The notes under the pieces are model-generated. The model saw only the letters and a program-made list of their open reading frames with translations, did no database searches and was not told where the DNA came from. Position numbers and translations under genes: made by a program. Of a stretch of 64,000 nucleotides of DNA, positions 1 through 15,053 are shown piece after piece (position 1 is the first letter of the stretch; each line of letters opens with the position of its first letter). Origin of the DNA: Torreya grandis (taxonomy: Eukaryota > Streptophyta > Pinopsida > Cupressales > Taxaceae); assembly GCA_037957365.1 (NCBI GenBank), contig JARHVA010000639.1:4176001-4240000 (forward strand), given 5' to 3'.

Positions 1-59
1 ATACAAAATCAAACTAATCAATAGTTTTCTATAAAATAGGAAATAGAATGGGGAACAAA

Positions 60-290
60 GGGACATAGTCATATAGGTTGACTATGTACTATTAGATAGG
101 AAGTTAAACATGATTAAAAGAGGACACAATCAGACATGTTGACTATGTACTTCAAGATAGGAAATAGAACATGCTGACAAGATACATAATTGAATAGGTC
201 AATTGTGTACTCCAGAGGGAGAAAGCTGAATAGGCTAATAAGATACACAATTTTACAAGGTGATTGTGTACTATTGAAAATCAATATTCA
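60..290. repeat. Degenerate ~60-bp tandem repeat with a palindrome in each unit
   Basis: Four units start near 63, 124, 184 and 245. Each opens with an ACATAGTC-like octamer (ACATAGTC, ACACAATC, ACATAATT, ACACAATT). A spacer of about 8 bases and its near reverse complement (TGACTATGT, TGACTATGT, CAATTGTGT, GATTGTGT) follow. The unit then ends in a purine-rich stretch containing 'gataggaa' or similar. In units 3 and 4 both halves of the palindrome change together, so pairing is largely kept. Weaker versions recur at about 1095-1130 and 1330-1660. No coding potential is visible. Confidence 0.6.
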
Positions 291-299
291 TATTCTATA

Positions 300-1884
300 A
301 GAGATTATGTAGATAGGGATGATAGTGTTCTAAAAATAGGAAAATATTTTTCAAGATAATATCTAGGCAAATAAAGTGAAGCACATAACTAATTAGATTA
401 ATGTGATTGATCTAATTAGAACATACCTCACACACCTTGCACTAATGCTAGCTAATTTAAATTTTGTAATACAAAAACAAATGATCAAAGAGAAAGAAAA
501 AACTTGAATGTAAATACTAACTAATTGGTTATTCTTGAATGTTTTTAAGTTATAATATATTTTGAAATTAATGTTATGAGAATTTGGATATAAGAAGGAA
601 TTAGAAAGCAATCTATGGATAGTTTCAGGTGGTTTAGGCTAAAATGGATAAGTATTGGTAATGGTATTGGCCTGGTATTAGTGCTTACCCCTCACTACAC
701 AATCCCATCAAGATAAGGGTTTCAGGTGTTTTGCCAATATATACCAAAAACACATGTTTATACTTGGTCAAAACACCAAGTCGGCTTCCCCTTGGTGATG
801 AAATATAAGTATATATTGGAAAGAAAAATGTTTAATGTTTTTTAGTTTAAAGTGATTTGGAAGTGTGTGCAAAAGATAAAAATAGTGTTACTAAATTGCT
901 AAATTGAAAAACCACCTAATTAATCTATGTTTGTTACTCCAAGCATACAAGCAACTAAAATGAAAAATGAACTAATTACTAGAAAAATAGGTTAATTTAT
1001 TTTATTGTGAAGTGTACAAAGTTAATTCAAATGACAATGTATGAAAATAATATAGAACAGAGTTGACAGAGTCACTAATGTTTTGTAAAAGAAAAATCTA
1101 TAAGAACATAGTCAAATTGATAGACTATATACTCTAGACAAAAGATAGGCTACATAATTGTATCAAACTAGTCGACCTAATTTGTTGTAGGGTTGTAATT
1201 TTGTAGACTGTAAACTTGTAAGAAATAATATTATAAATGAATAACATAAATGAAAAGAAAGGTAAAAATAAACCTTGGTGGTTTTGAATATTCTTAGTTT
1301 GAAATTTTCATGATGTGTTACTCCAATGTTGATTAAAATATTATATGAATAGATTTGATTGGGTCAACAGAGTCTAATAAAATTATTTGATAAAAAATAA
1401 TATGTGAATAGATTTGATTGGTTTGACTATATTTTCAAACTTGTATGCTAAAAAAGAAGAATTATAAATAGATTCAATTAGCTCAACTATGTATGCAATC
1501 ATGTAACTAAAGAAGAAGAGTATGTTAAGATGATCGATTTAGTCACTTGTATTTGGAAAAGAACTATGCATGTAAAATAGAATCATTTTAGAGTAACTAT
1601 GTGTTAAACCTACACATAGACTATTAGAACTATATCAATAGGTTCAATACAGTACTAAAAAAATAAAAATATATATTATGATGATAAAATAAATGCATGA
1701 AATAAAACCTACAAGGGTTTGATTCACATTAGGTTCACCATAATGTATAAAAAGGAAAATAAAAATAACTTATTAATCAATCCTATCTCAAAGATGATAA
1801 ATCCTACTCAAAATTTCATTTGTTGATACATTAGATATTCAGGGTCATGACCAAGGTTGATCCAATAAACCTAACCAAGGGATA
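300..1884. other. AT-rich intergenic sequence with scattered, decayed copies of the palindromic repeat
   Basis: No gene is supported; the short ORFs here have no recognisable domain and lie in AT-rich low-complexity sequence. Weak relatives of the upstream unit (pieces resembling 'acatagtcaaattgatagactat') occur near 1095 and between 1330 and 1660, so the array may once have been continuous over about 1.6 kb. Confidence 0.5.
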
Positions 1885-4075
1885 TATTACTATATACGCA
1901 TAATATTTTCAAATTTTTATCACTTACTAATGCTCTTTATCTTGTAGGAACCTATCAAGTCTCAATCTCTATGAGTGCACACCCTAAGGGGTGAATTGAG
2001 AAAGGGGTGGGTAGACCATTGGTGCTTTGTAGGATTGTTGTCTTATTTTCCACTTATTATATGCACACTTGTATCCTAAAAACCTTATACCTAAGCTTGT
2101 TCTTCTCTATTTCACATTCCTCAGTCATTTTATATCAGTTTCCCCTTTTTCTTAACCTCAACCCTCTTTTAATTATTCACTATACTAGGTTGACCTTGTA
2201 CAATTTTGGGTGAAACTCATTTAGGGTCTAGGTTGGCTCTTGGCCAACCTAGCCCATGACCTAGTGAATTCTTGTCCATAATTGTGTTACGTCGACTAGG
2301 TAAACCTTATCGGCTGAAAATTTCAGAATGGTTTAGGGTTAAATCCACCTATATAAACAAAATCATCTTGCCATTATTTAGAGAAGAGAAGAAGAAGTAA
2401 GATATATTGTGCATCTTCTTATTGACCATTCTACTTGAGGATCAAGTTTAGGGTTTCATACTTCCTTTAGAGATACAAATATTATCTTGTGGAGAATTCT
2501 TTTAGATGCATTCATAGGTTGTGTAGCCTATATCTGATTTATCCTTGTCATCCTTGCATACCACAATAACCTCTAATAATAGATTAAGCTTGATGGGTTC
2601 ATCTTCAAAGGTAAGTATTCCTAACTTTGTTCCTCCTTTATAAGAGTAGATAGATATGCATTTGTACTTATCTTCCATCCGTTAGGATTCCATATATAAT
2701 GACATGAGTATATGTCTTACATACATGTTTACTTTTTATATTTCTTACCCCCACTTGTGCCACAAGCTTTGGTGATCACTATACCATATTTTACTTTACT
2801 TGTTATTAGTTTAGTGAGATATTAAAACATAGGAGATAATTAGGGATATTACATGATCATGCTTGATCAAAGGCTTTGAAACCCTCCATATCATGGTTTA
2901 TTGTGGTAAGATATCTCTTAATTAAGTATAGTGGATCCCCATATTGGTCATGTTCTTGATTATCTAATGTGTCCCCAATCGGAAGTGTATGGTATGATCT
3001 ATCTTCTACGAGTTAGGATTGATTTATAGACATGATGCATTTATAATTTCATAAACTTACCATAATAACATCACTAGATAAGGTTCAAAATCCTCTATTC
3101 AAGCAACATTGTGCAATATTCCTAGCTAGGTTCTATATTTTCATATTCACTAAGTAAATACAAAGTAAAGTAAAATCTAATCTAGTGGTCACAAAAGCTT
3201 GTGGCACAAAGTCAAGATAATAAACATAAAAATTAAACATGCATAGAATATCTATGCTCAAGTCAATGTATAGGAAATCATAATTCATGGGAGAGAAGTA
3301 TAAATGCAAATCCATCTACTTTAGCAAAAGAAGAACAAAATTAGGAATATTTGCCTTTAAAGATGAACCCATCAAGCCTCAATCTCTCCCTTCTACAAGG
3401 TGATTCTCAAGAGTTTGTTGTGGTATGTAACGATAAAAATAATAAGCCATCTCTAGGCTACACGACTTGTCTATGTATCTAAAATACCTCCACAAGATAA
3501 ATTGCATATCTCCAAAGAAATTATTGAAAACCTAAACTATGCTCCTCAAGTAGAATGGTGGATAAGTAGATGTGGAATATAGTATTATTCTTCTTATCTT
3601 ATCTTCTAAATGACATAAAGGGATGTGTATATATATTTTAATCTAACCTTAAATGTTTCTAAAAGTTTAGCCAATGGGGTTGGCCTAATTTGACTCTATA
3701 TCACTATTTGATAAAAACAAGTTTGGTCTCATTCTAAGTAGGCCAAGGCCAACCTAGACCCATAACATAGTTGACATTACTTGGTAAATGTAAAAAAGGG
3801 TTTTAGGCTTAAGTAGGGGATAAGTAAGGTGGCAAATTACTTAGAAGAGTGTGTAATAGCAGAGGTAAAGTTTATACAAGTGTATATGATATGGCTATGA
3901 ATATATAAAGTGGTAGTATAGGGGACAAAACTCATGTGAAGAACCAATGATCTGCCCACCCCTTTCTTGTTGCACCCTTTAAGGCATACACTCAAATATA
4001 TTGAGACTTCATAGGTACCTAAAAGAGAGAAAACAACATTAATTTATAATGTTTGAAAATATTATGTATATACAC
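1885..4075. repeat. 2.2-kb inverted repeat, arms of about 1.0 kb, spacer of about 145 bp
   Basis: The left arm (about 1885-2910) is matched by the reverse complement of the right arm (about 3056-4075) in the same order throughout. Examples: 'aaaggggtgggtagaccattgg' region at 2003-2023 against the complement of about 3945-3970; 'ccattctacttgagga' at about 2428 against 3545-3560; 'gcttgatgggttcatctt' at about 2588 against 3360-3380; 'gtgccacaagctt' at about 2757 against about 3195-3210; and 'attatggtaag'-like ends at 2901-2910 and 3056-3066. By eye the arms differ at roughly one base in four or five, with small indels. No ORF with a known domain lies inside. It could be two copies of one element facing each other or a fold-back element. 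No target duplication was found. Confidence 0.85.
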
Positions 4076-7090
<3,015 letters not shown>

Positions 7091-8007
7091 TTAGAGCAGT
7101 TGAAGATCCTTCACCTTATCATTTTCCATAAGCAAAGTGAAAGAAGGATCAAAGGGAAACATGGTTCCTTTTTAAATTGTCAAAAAATATTTATATTGAC
7201 AACTTTTTTCTAATTTTGATTTAAGGAGGGGACCTTTTTGCAATAATCAAGTTAGCTCTTAAGAGAAAATTATAAGGAATAGATTTTTGAATATTTAAAT
7301 CCCTTCCCCAAATGGAATGCCCCTTTTTGGGATTGATTTTGGAGGGAAAATATATAAGAAAAGAAAGGAGATTTATTTTTGGACTCATGTCATTTCATCA
7401 ACTAAAATTAAAAGTTTGAGCAACTTGCTTATGCTTTCAGTCCTAGATGATGAAACCCCTCTTTCGTATTTGGATATTGAGGATGAAACTCTTCAATGTT
7501 TAGCAAACGACTTCATTCATATGTTATATTTTAGTAGGATTTGGTAGATCTTAGATATAAGGAATCACTCCATGTGGATGCATTAGTTGGGTAGCTTGTT
7601 GAAGTGGTACACAGCTATAATCATCCCTTGTAAGGGAAGTGACTTAATTAGGAACTCTCTTATAGGGTAGAAAACCCCTTTGAGGGTTTGAGATTGTAAC
7701 TTTTGGGGCAATTTGAGGTTGATTTTGGTGTTTGACAATACACTCCTTCAGCTGTTGTTTTTATTTTTCTATTTATATATTTGGTTTAAAAATTTAGATC
7801 TTGAGGTATTTTGTATGGTTGTACTTCTTTTATTTCTTGTAAAGCTTTGTGGTAATTAAATATTAAATATTGATCTAAAATAAGTGTTTCCATAATTCTA
7901 AAATTTTATATGGTTAGGGTTTGATAAAAAAATTAGAATTTACATTTTATTTTAAGGGTTATAGTGATTTTATGAATTCCTAAATCTATCCTAAGTGGGA
8001 CATTACA
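7091..8007 (+). repeat. LTR A of the tandem gypsy array (5'-most)
   Basis: Collinear with LTR B (11812-12752) and LTR C (21836-22773). Shared landmarks in order include 'gaaggatcaaagggaaa'-type sequence near the start, 'gggattgattttgga', 'gatgatgaaa', 'tagcttgttga', 'gagggtttgagattgta' and a 3' end in 'gtgggacattaca'. The first ~16 bases seen in B and C (TGTCC/TTTCC followed by 'ctcaaga') are not recognisable here, so the left boundary is eroded or truncated. A short ORF at 7317-7547 lies in LTR sequence and is not a gene. Confidence 0.85.
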
Positions 8008-8008
8008 G

Positions 8009-8022
8009 TGTTATCAGATCCA
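8009..8022 (+). other. Primer-binding site after LTR A (initiator-Met tRNA type)
   Basis: Reads TGTTATCAGATCCA, two bases downstream of the LTR end. It resembles the TGGTATCAGAGC-type site complementary to initiator methionine tRNA that many plant gypsy elements use. Confidence 0.7.
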
Positions 8023-8407
8023 TATCTTGGCTAGTTGTGATATTTGAGATATATAAAATAGATTGGAAACCCTTACCAAAGGAAGAATACATAGATCTTA
8101 TCCAAGAGGTGTGGATACACATACAAACAAAGAAGTAAAAATCTAAGGATCATCTTGAAGAAATAAATATAAAAAAAAGAAAGCTAAAATGAAAATCCAA
8201 GATATTAAGAATCAACTTTTGAAGTAGTTTTATATCAGTTATAAAACCCTAGAGTTATTTATAAGAACACAAAATAATGATCTTATTAGAGAAGCATGGT
8301 TAGAAGTGTTGTGTGATTGAGATGAGGTCAAACTTTTTGATTTTGATGAATATGATAATAAGTTTTATATATAAATATTTTATAATACATTCGAAGAGTT
8401 CTTAGAG

Positions 8408-8412
<5 letters not shown>

Positions 8413-8442
<30 letters not shown>
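8413..8442. repeat. (TA)15 microsatellite
   Basis: A pure TA run inside internal region 1. The corresponding place in copy 2 (about 13160-13180) has no such run, so it arose after the copies separated. Confidence 0.95.
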
Positions 8443-8444
<2 letters not shown>

Positions 8445-11400
8445 AGAAATAGAATTTTGAATAATAAATATGGAAAGTTAAAACTTTAAAAGGATCCCAA
8501 GGAATAAATCAGAAAGCAAGAGAATTTAGATATGAAATAAGTTAGTGAGTATCCTATAAATGAATCCATAATGCAAGTGGAAAGTGAAGGATATACAATA
8601 TAAATAGCTCTAGAATTTCCTATCAATATTCCAAGCATTGGAAGTATGGTTGTGTGAAGGAAAACCACTCAAAGGCTCATATTGATAAATCAGAAAAATG
8701 AACAAAATAATGAGGAAGCCAAGGAAGAGATTGTAAATGGGAAAGCACCATACATTGATTTTCCAAAGATTTAGTAGAAAATAAGAGAATAAATCACAAG
8801 TATGAGGTAGATTTTAATGATCCACCATCAAGAACGAAAGTGGATCCTAGTGTTAAAATGAAATCAGCTACATTAAAGCCAAGTGTACATGATGTGATAA
8901 GGACCTAGGAAATGTATGATGAATGGATAAGTAGAGATAAGGAACATAAGTTGATAGATAGTTAAGTAGAATTACACTTAAATAAAATTTAAGAGAAAGG
9001 TAAGATATTAAATCATCATTATGTTAGTTCTAAATATGAATAAAAATCATCATTTTGTTAGTTCTAAATATGAATAAAAATCAGATTTGCATGAGGTTTA
9101 TGAGGGGGAAATTACATTAAGACATTTTTCTGAGGCATGCACATGAGGACAATGTCTCAACAACTAACAATGTTGGTTTTAAGCTTACTAGAGTCTTCAG
9201 ACTAATAACTAAGAGTAAGCAATTTGATTACAACCCAAGGTATGAAAAGGAAAATCATGTTTCAAATTTTTTGTTTCATACTATGCCATTTCATATTTGT
9301 TATCATCATGGATAACATGATATGAAAGGTAAAATAATAAAGGTAGATCCTTTCACTTAAAATGCATTTTGCATAATGTTATGGAATCTATGTGATATTT
9401 TGAGATCCATAAAGGATATAATTTTTGATTTCAATAGCATTGTTGTTGATAATCTCAATAACCCATAAAAATAGATGAAAAAAATAGAATTGACCTTAGA
9501 GGAGAACAAGGAAAATAGTATAAAAGATAATAGGATTAAGTGATTGATACACAAGGATCAAATATATTAGCCACAAACCACAATTTTGCAACTACAACAA
9601 CAAAACATTCAAAATCAATAAGGTATGGTTCATGTAGGGGAATGACATAAAGGCATGCCCAAAGAATCAATTTTTAGTTTTCAAGCTGGGTTGTTTGATC
9701 CTCTTCTCCATCCTTACTCCAAAGGACCAGATAAAATTATGTTAGTAAGACTAACTCAAAATCAGATTGCTAACTAGTTCATAAATACTTGTGTGTACCT
9801 TTTGGAGGAACCAAAAGAAGCTTTCAAGTTATCTACTTGTAAAGAGGGATTATAATGGATTGCATGATATGCTCAAAATAATTATAATAAATAGAACCTA
9901 AGACTCATAATTAAAATGAGAGGTTTAAAGGCATGTTACCTCACATCCAATAGTGGTCTTAAGGGAAGTGACAATGGAACAACCCAATTATAAGGTAAGT
10001 AGATTCAAACCAATACCATCTTTGTTGGATTCAGATTTGATGTTCGAATAGAGAGTGCAATATCCCAAAAAATAGTCATATGTTCAAATTAATGTATCAT
10101 AATAGTGAATATGGTGATTGGTGATAAGTTGGTAAATGGATGTCCCCTATACAAGGTCCATGGTATGCTAGATAGGGTAACAACAAATTTCTCTTAGATG
10201 GATTTTGATTTAGTTTATAATATACCATTAAACATTGGCATGATATCCTCCATATTTAATGAGTTGTATTTGTGTAACAGATTGTGTTTACATCATCATG
10301 ATCTAAAAATTATAGTCAAAGGTCAAGAAGATAAGTCACAAATCTACCCACATATCCAAGATGGAGTCTCAGATATATTTCTAGACATGAACAAGGTAAA
10401 CATCATGTTGATATTTAGATATTTTAGAATAAGTGTATGGTGATGTTTAAACATTATGTTGGAATATAGGACTCGAGAAAAGTTTTAAATGACAAAGTGA
10501 ATGGAATACTTGAAATCACTCTAGCATTCTTCATATTTGGCAATTGGTTAGAAAGGGAGTTCATAAAGAGTCATATAAGATACATAGTGTATTCTTAAAA
10601 AGTTATGAAAGATCAATCCATAGATTATTATTTGGAGTTAAGTTCCACATTTGAAGAGGAGATCATAGGTGTTGAAAAAATGGATATAGTTCCCATGGAA
10701 CACTTGATGAGAAAATGTGGTCAGCCAAATAGACATAATTTTGATAATCAAGATGATATGAATCAACAATCCATGGTTGGATGCATCTCAAAATACATTC
10801 AATATTGCCACTCTTGGAAGAATGGGGAATGTGAAAATTTTACAAGATGTTTTTCAATCACCATTATTATAATATTTAGTAAATAAATGCAAGCATTCAT
10901 AAGATGTTTTATATCCACCATCATTCTAATTTTTAGGAAAGGAATACAACACTTCAGTCATGTTTGAGGTAACATGGAAGAAACTCATGGATTCCAAAGT
11001 AATCTTTGTAATCCCAATATAGAAGAGGTAATATTAAGTGTTGGTATACATTGGTTATATTCATTTTATAAAATGAAATTCAAAGATGAAGAGAAATAAG
11101 AAATACTTCAAGTTATTATGAATAGATATCCAAGAATGGCTACCACTAAGGGAAGAGAGGCATATTTTCAGAACAATCAAGTAACACAAAAAACTTAATG
11201 CATAGATACAAATTAGGGGATATACTTAATCATGGAAGATTATATAGTCACATGGTGGAGTAACTTTCATATCATTACCCATGTTAAAGTATTTCCATGT
11301 AGTACAGGGTGGATTATAGGATTTTCATCTTAATATTTGGAGAGGAATATTAGTTTTAATAGTGACTATACCATTATCACATTATTGATTTCAATAATTT

Positions 11401-11793
11401 CCTATCATGATTTTTTTTTTATCATCATGAACAATTATTGACTTGTGCATTTTGAGAGAGTTTCCTTGCATGTTTATGTTGGCAAAAGATGTATTCTATT
11501 AAATACAACCAACCCAATGATCCTAATGTTTATTGGGTTGAGATTAAAGGAGGTTTGTGGCTATTATGACTTATGTACAGCCTAGATCCAAGTTATTTTT
11601 TCCATGATTTAGAGGGACCAACCCACATTAAAATTATTAGACCCATTAGAGCTCAAGGATATAGTCATGAAGCAAGTGTTTGTGATTAAAAATTATGAGG
11701 ATGGATTTGGGATTTGGGATTTGGGTATTAGTAGGAAGGTTCAATATCGAGGGATTGTACTTTTTACAACATTTCTTAAGGACAATCGATTTC

Positions 11794-11805
11794 AAAAGGG
11801 GAGGA
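11794..11805 (+). other. Polypurine tract before LTR B
   Basis: AAAAGGGGAGGA lies six bases upstream of the LTR B start. A matching tract, GAGAGGGGAGGA, stands at 21818-21829 before LTR C. This is the plus-strand priming site expected next to a 3' LTR. Confidence 0.8.
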
Positions 11806-11811
11806 CCATAA

Positions 11812-12752
11812 TGTCCTCTTCTCAAGATTAGAGCGGTTGAAGACCCTTAGCCTATTCTCTTGTTGTTTCCCATAGGATAAGTGAAGGAAGGATAAAATGG
11901 AAATATGGTTCCTTTTCAAGTTACCAAAAGTACTTATATTGTCAACCTTTTTCTAAGTTTCACTTAAGGAGGAGACATTTTTTCCATAAGCACGTTATCC
12001 CTTAAGTCAAAATGATAAGGAATGGATTTTTGAATATTCAAATTCCTTCACCAATTGTAATGCCCATTTTTGGGATTGATTTTGGATGGAAAAGATATAA
12101 AATAATTAAATGAGGTTCATTTTAGACTTATGTCATTTTAACAGCTAAAATTCAAAGATTGAGAAAATTGCTTATGCTTTTAGCCCTAGATGATGAAAAC
12201 CCTCTTTGGTATTTAGATATTGAGGATGAAACGCTTCAATGTTCAACAAATGACTTCATTCAGAGGTCATATTTGAGTTGGAATTAGTAGATTTCATATT
12301 TAAGACATCATTTCAAGTGGAGCATAGCAGTTGGGTAGCTTGTTGAGATGGTGTGCAACTATAATCAACCCTTCTAAGGGTAGAAAATTGGTTAGGAGAT
12401 ATTTATTATATAAATGAACCCATTTGAGGGTTTGAGATTGTATTTTTTAGGGTATTTTTAGGTTGAATTTGGTGTTTGATCATACACTCCTTTAGTTGGT
12501 ATTTCTATAATATTTTTCTAACTATATATTCGGTTCAAAAATTCAGATATTGAGGTATTATGTATGGTTGTACTCTTATTTTTAAAAGTTTTTGTGGCAG
12601 TTAAATATTGAATTTTGATCTCAAATAATTATTTCTAAAATTCAAAAAAATTCTATGGTTAGGTCTCGATAAAAAATATATTATTTATTTTATTTCAAGG
12701 GTTTGTAGAAATTTCTAAAATTGCTAAATTATGTCCTAAATGGGATATTATA
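11812..12752 (+). repeat. LTR B of the tandem gypsy array (shared, middle)
   Basis: About 941 bp, starting TGTCC after the polypurine tract and ending in 'gggatattata'. It is homologous over its whole length to LTRs A and C. It has a polypurine tract on its left and a primer-binding site on its right, so it is both the 3' LTR of copy 1 and the 5' LTR of copy 2. Confidence 0.9.
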
Positions 12753-12753
12753 A

Positions 12754-12767
12754 TGGTATTAGATCCA
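12754..12767 (+). other. Primer-binding site after LTR B
   Basis: Reads TGGTATTAGATCCA, one base after the LTR end. It is close to the initiator-Met tRNA site and equivalent to 8009-8022. Confidence 0.8.
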
Positions 12768-15048
12768 TCTCTTGGCTATCTATTGGATTTTAGTTGTCTA
12801 TAATGGATTGGAAACCTAAGTTTTTAGTGAAGAAAAAATAAATAGATCCTATCCAACAGGTGCAGATGCACATACATAAATAGTAGTAAAAATATAAAGA
12901 CTATCTTTAATAAATCAATAAAGAGAAAGACAATAAGTATAATTAAAATCCAAGATATTAAAAATAATATTTTGAATTATTTTTCTATCAAATAAAAAAC
13001 CCTAGAGTCATTTAGAAGAATTTGTAATGATGATCCCATTCAGGAAGTATGGTTAGAAGAGTAGTGCAATTGAGATGAGTTCAAATTTTTTACTTTTGAT
13101 GAATATGATAAGAAGGATGATATACCTATGTTTTATAATAACTTTGCATAGTTATTGGAGGTACATACATAAAAAATAAATAGAATTTTGAATAATAAAT
13201 ATGGAAATCCAAAACTTCAAAAGATCCCAAGAGAGAAATCAAAAGAGCTAAGGAAGCTAAGTTGATAACTAGTCAAGAAAAATGACACTTAAATAAATTT
13301 AAAGAGAAAGGTAAGCTCTTGAATAATAATTATGTAAGTTTTGAAAATGAATAAAAATATTATTTTCATGAGGTTTATGAGGGGAAATTTTAGGAAGACC
13401 TTGTTGTGACGCATGCACATGAGGAAAGTGTCTCACCAACTACTTATGTTGGTTTTAAGATTGTTGGAATATTCAGACCAACAACCAAGAGTAATAAATT
13501 TAATTATAACCCAAGATATGAAATGGAAAATCATGTTTTAGATTTTTTGTTTCATACTATGCCATTTCATATTTCTTGTCATCATGGACAACATGCTAAG
13601 AAGGGTAAAAGAATAAAAGGTAGAGCCTTTGGCTCAAAATGCATTTTTTAATAATGGTATGGAATCCAAGTGATATTATGAGATCCATAAGGGATATAAT
13701 TTATGAATTCAATAGTATTGTTATTGATAATTTCATTAACCCATACAAATGGATGAAAAAAAAAAGAATTAACCTTAGAGGAGCATAAGTAAAATATTAT
13801 AAAAGATAAGAGGATTGAGTGGTTAAATCACAAGGGTCAAATATATAATATATAATACATAAGTAAATATATGAAAAAATAAAACATTTAGTATCAAAAA
13901 GGTATGGTTCATGCAGGGGAACCATAAAAAAAGTATCCAGATAAAATTGTGTTAGTAAGAGTAACTAGATTTTTATCTAATTCACAAATATTTGTGTGTG
14001 CCTTTTGTAGGAACCAAAGGAAGCATACTTATAAATATGGAGTATCATGGAATACATGATATGTTTATAATAATTATAATAAATATACCCTGAGACTCAT
14101 AATTCAAATGAGAGGTTCAAAGGCATGTCACCTCACATTCGATAGTGATCTCAAGGTAAGTGATAATGGAGTAGATCAATTACAAGATAAGCATATTCAA
14201 ACCAATACCATATTTTTTGGATTTAGATTTTATGTTTCAATAGAAAGTGTAATAGCCCAAATAATATTCATATTTGAAAATTAATGCATCATAATAGTGA
14301 ACATGGTGATTGGTGATATGTTGTAAAATGGTTGTCCCCTATAAAAGGTCCATGCTATGCTAGATAGGGTAGCAACAAATTTGTCTTCATGTATAGATTT
14401 TGATTCAGTTAATAATAGACCCTTTAACATTTTCATGATATCCTTTATATCTAATTATTTGTATTTATGTAATGGATTATGTTTGCATCATCATGATCTA
14501 ACAATTGTTGTCAAAGTTCAAGAGGGTAAGTCACAAAGTTGACCATGTATCATAAGATGGATTCTTGGAGATATTTATAAGAATTAACAAGGTAAACATC
14601 ATTTTGATATTTATATTATTCAAAATAAGTGTATGGTGATGTTTATACATTATGTTGGCATATGGGACTTGGCCAAAATTATGAATGATGAAGGAAGCCT
14701 TGAATATACTCTGGCATTAACCGTCTTTAGAAATTGGGTAGAAAGGGATTTCATGAAGAGTAATATACGATAAATAGTGTATTATAAAAAACATTTGTAG
14801 GATCAATCCATATATTAATCCTTGGAGTGGAGTTCTATAATTGAATATGAGATCACAAGTGTTGATAAAATAGAGATAATTCTAATGGAGTGTTTGATAA
14901 AGAATAGTGGCCAGCTGAATAGACATAATTTTAATAATCAAGATTATATGAATAAAAAATATATGGTTGTATGGGTCTAAAACTAAATTAAATATTTTCA
15001 CTCTTGTAATAACAGGGAATGTGTATCTATTACAAGATGTTTTTCAGC

Positions 15049-15053
15049 CACCA
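15049..15053. repeat. Target-site duplication CACCA (left copy)
   Basis: Identical to 20910-20914 on the other side of the nested element. Removing the insert and one copy restores a sequence that matches copy 1 of the array near 10852-10880. Confidence 0.92.

Larger units (their letters stand above)
8008..11811 (+). pseudogene. Internal region of array copy 1: decayed, unrecognised coding sequence
   Basis: This 3.8-kb region lies between LTR A and LTR B and aligns, with indels, to the second internal region (12753-15053 joined to 20915-21835). Several blocks look protein-like when the two copies are compared: about 8190-8380; about 9110-9420 (matching the 81-residue ORF at 13406-13651); about 9640-9990; about 10110-10440 (its ORF 10198-10443 matches 14357-14542); and 10605-10886. 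I do not recognise the product. I saw no reverse-transcriptase YxDD block, no RNase H and no integrase HHCC/DDE motifs, so the family looks non-autonomous. The segment at about 8480-9000 is largely missing from copy 2. A (TA)n tract at 8413-8442 is a later expansion. Stops and frameshifts are frequent, so no protein is made as it stands. Confidence 0.55.
12753..15053 (+). pseudogene. Internal region of array copy 2, left part
   Basis: Collinear with 8008-10860 of copy 1 but shorter, mainly because the segment equivalent to about 8480-9000 is missing. The best-preserved stretches are the ORFs at 13406-13651 (81 aa; contains FHTMPFHISCHHGQH, a His-rich stretch) and 14357-14542 (61 aa; contains LYLCNGLCLHHHDLTIVVK). 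Both are matched by decayed sequence in copy 1. I do not recognise the protein. The region ends at the target duplication CACCA (15049-15053), where the element 15054-20909 inserted, and it resumes at 20915. Confidence 0.6.

Noticed and set aside
393..3315. Short ORFs at 393-611, 2007-2213 and 3133-3315
   Set aside because: AT-rich chance ORFs without domains; the latter two lie in the arms of the inverted repeat.
7317..7547. 76-aa ORF as a possible gene
   Set aside because: It lies wholly in LTR A, and the matching positions in LTRs B and C contain stops.
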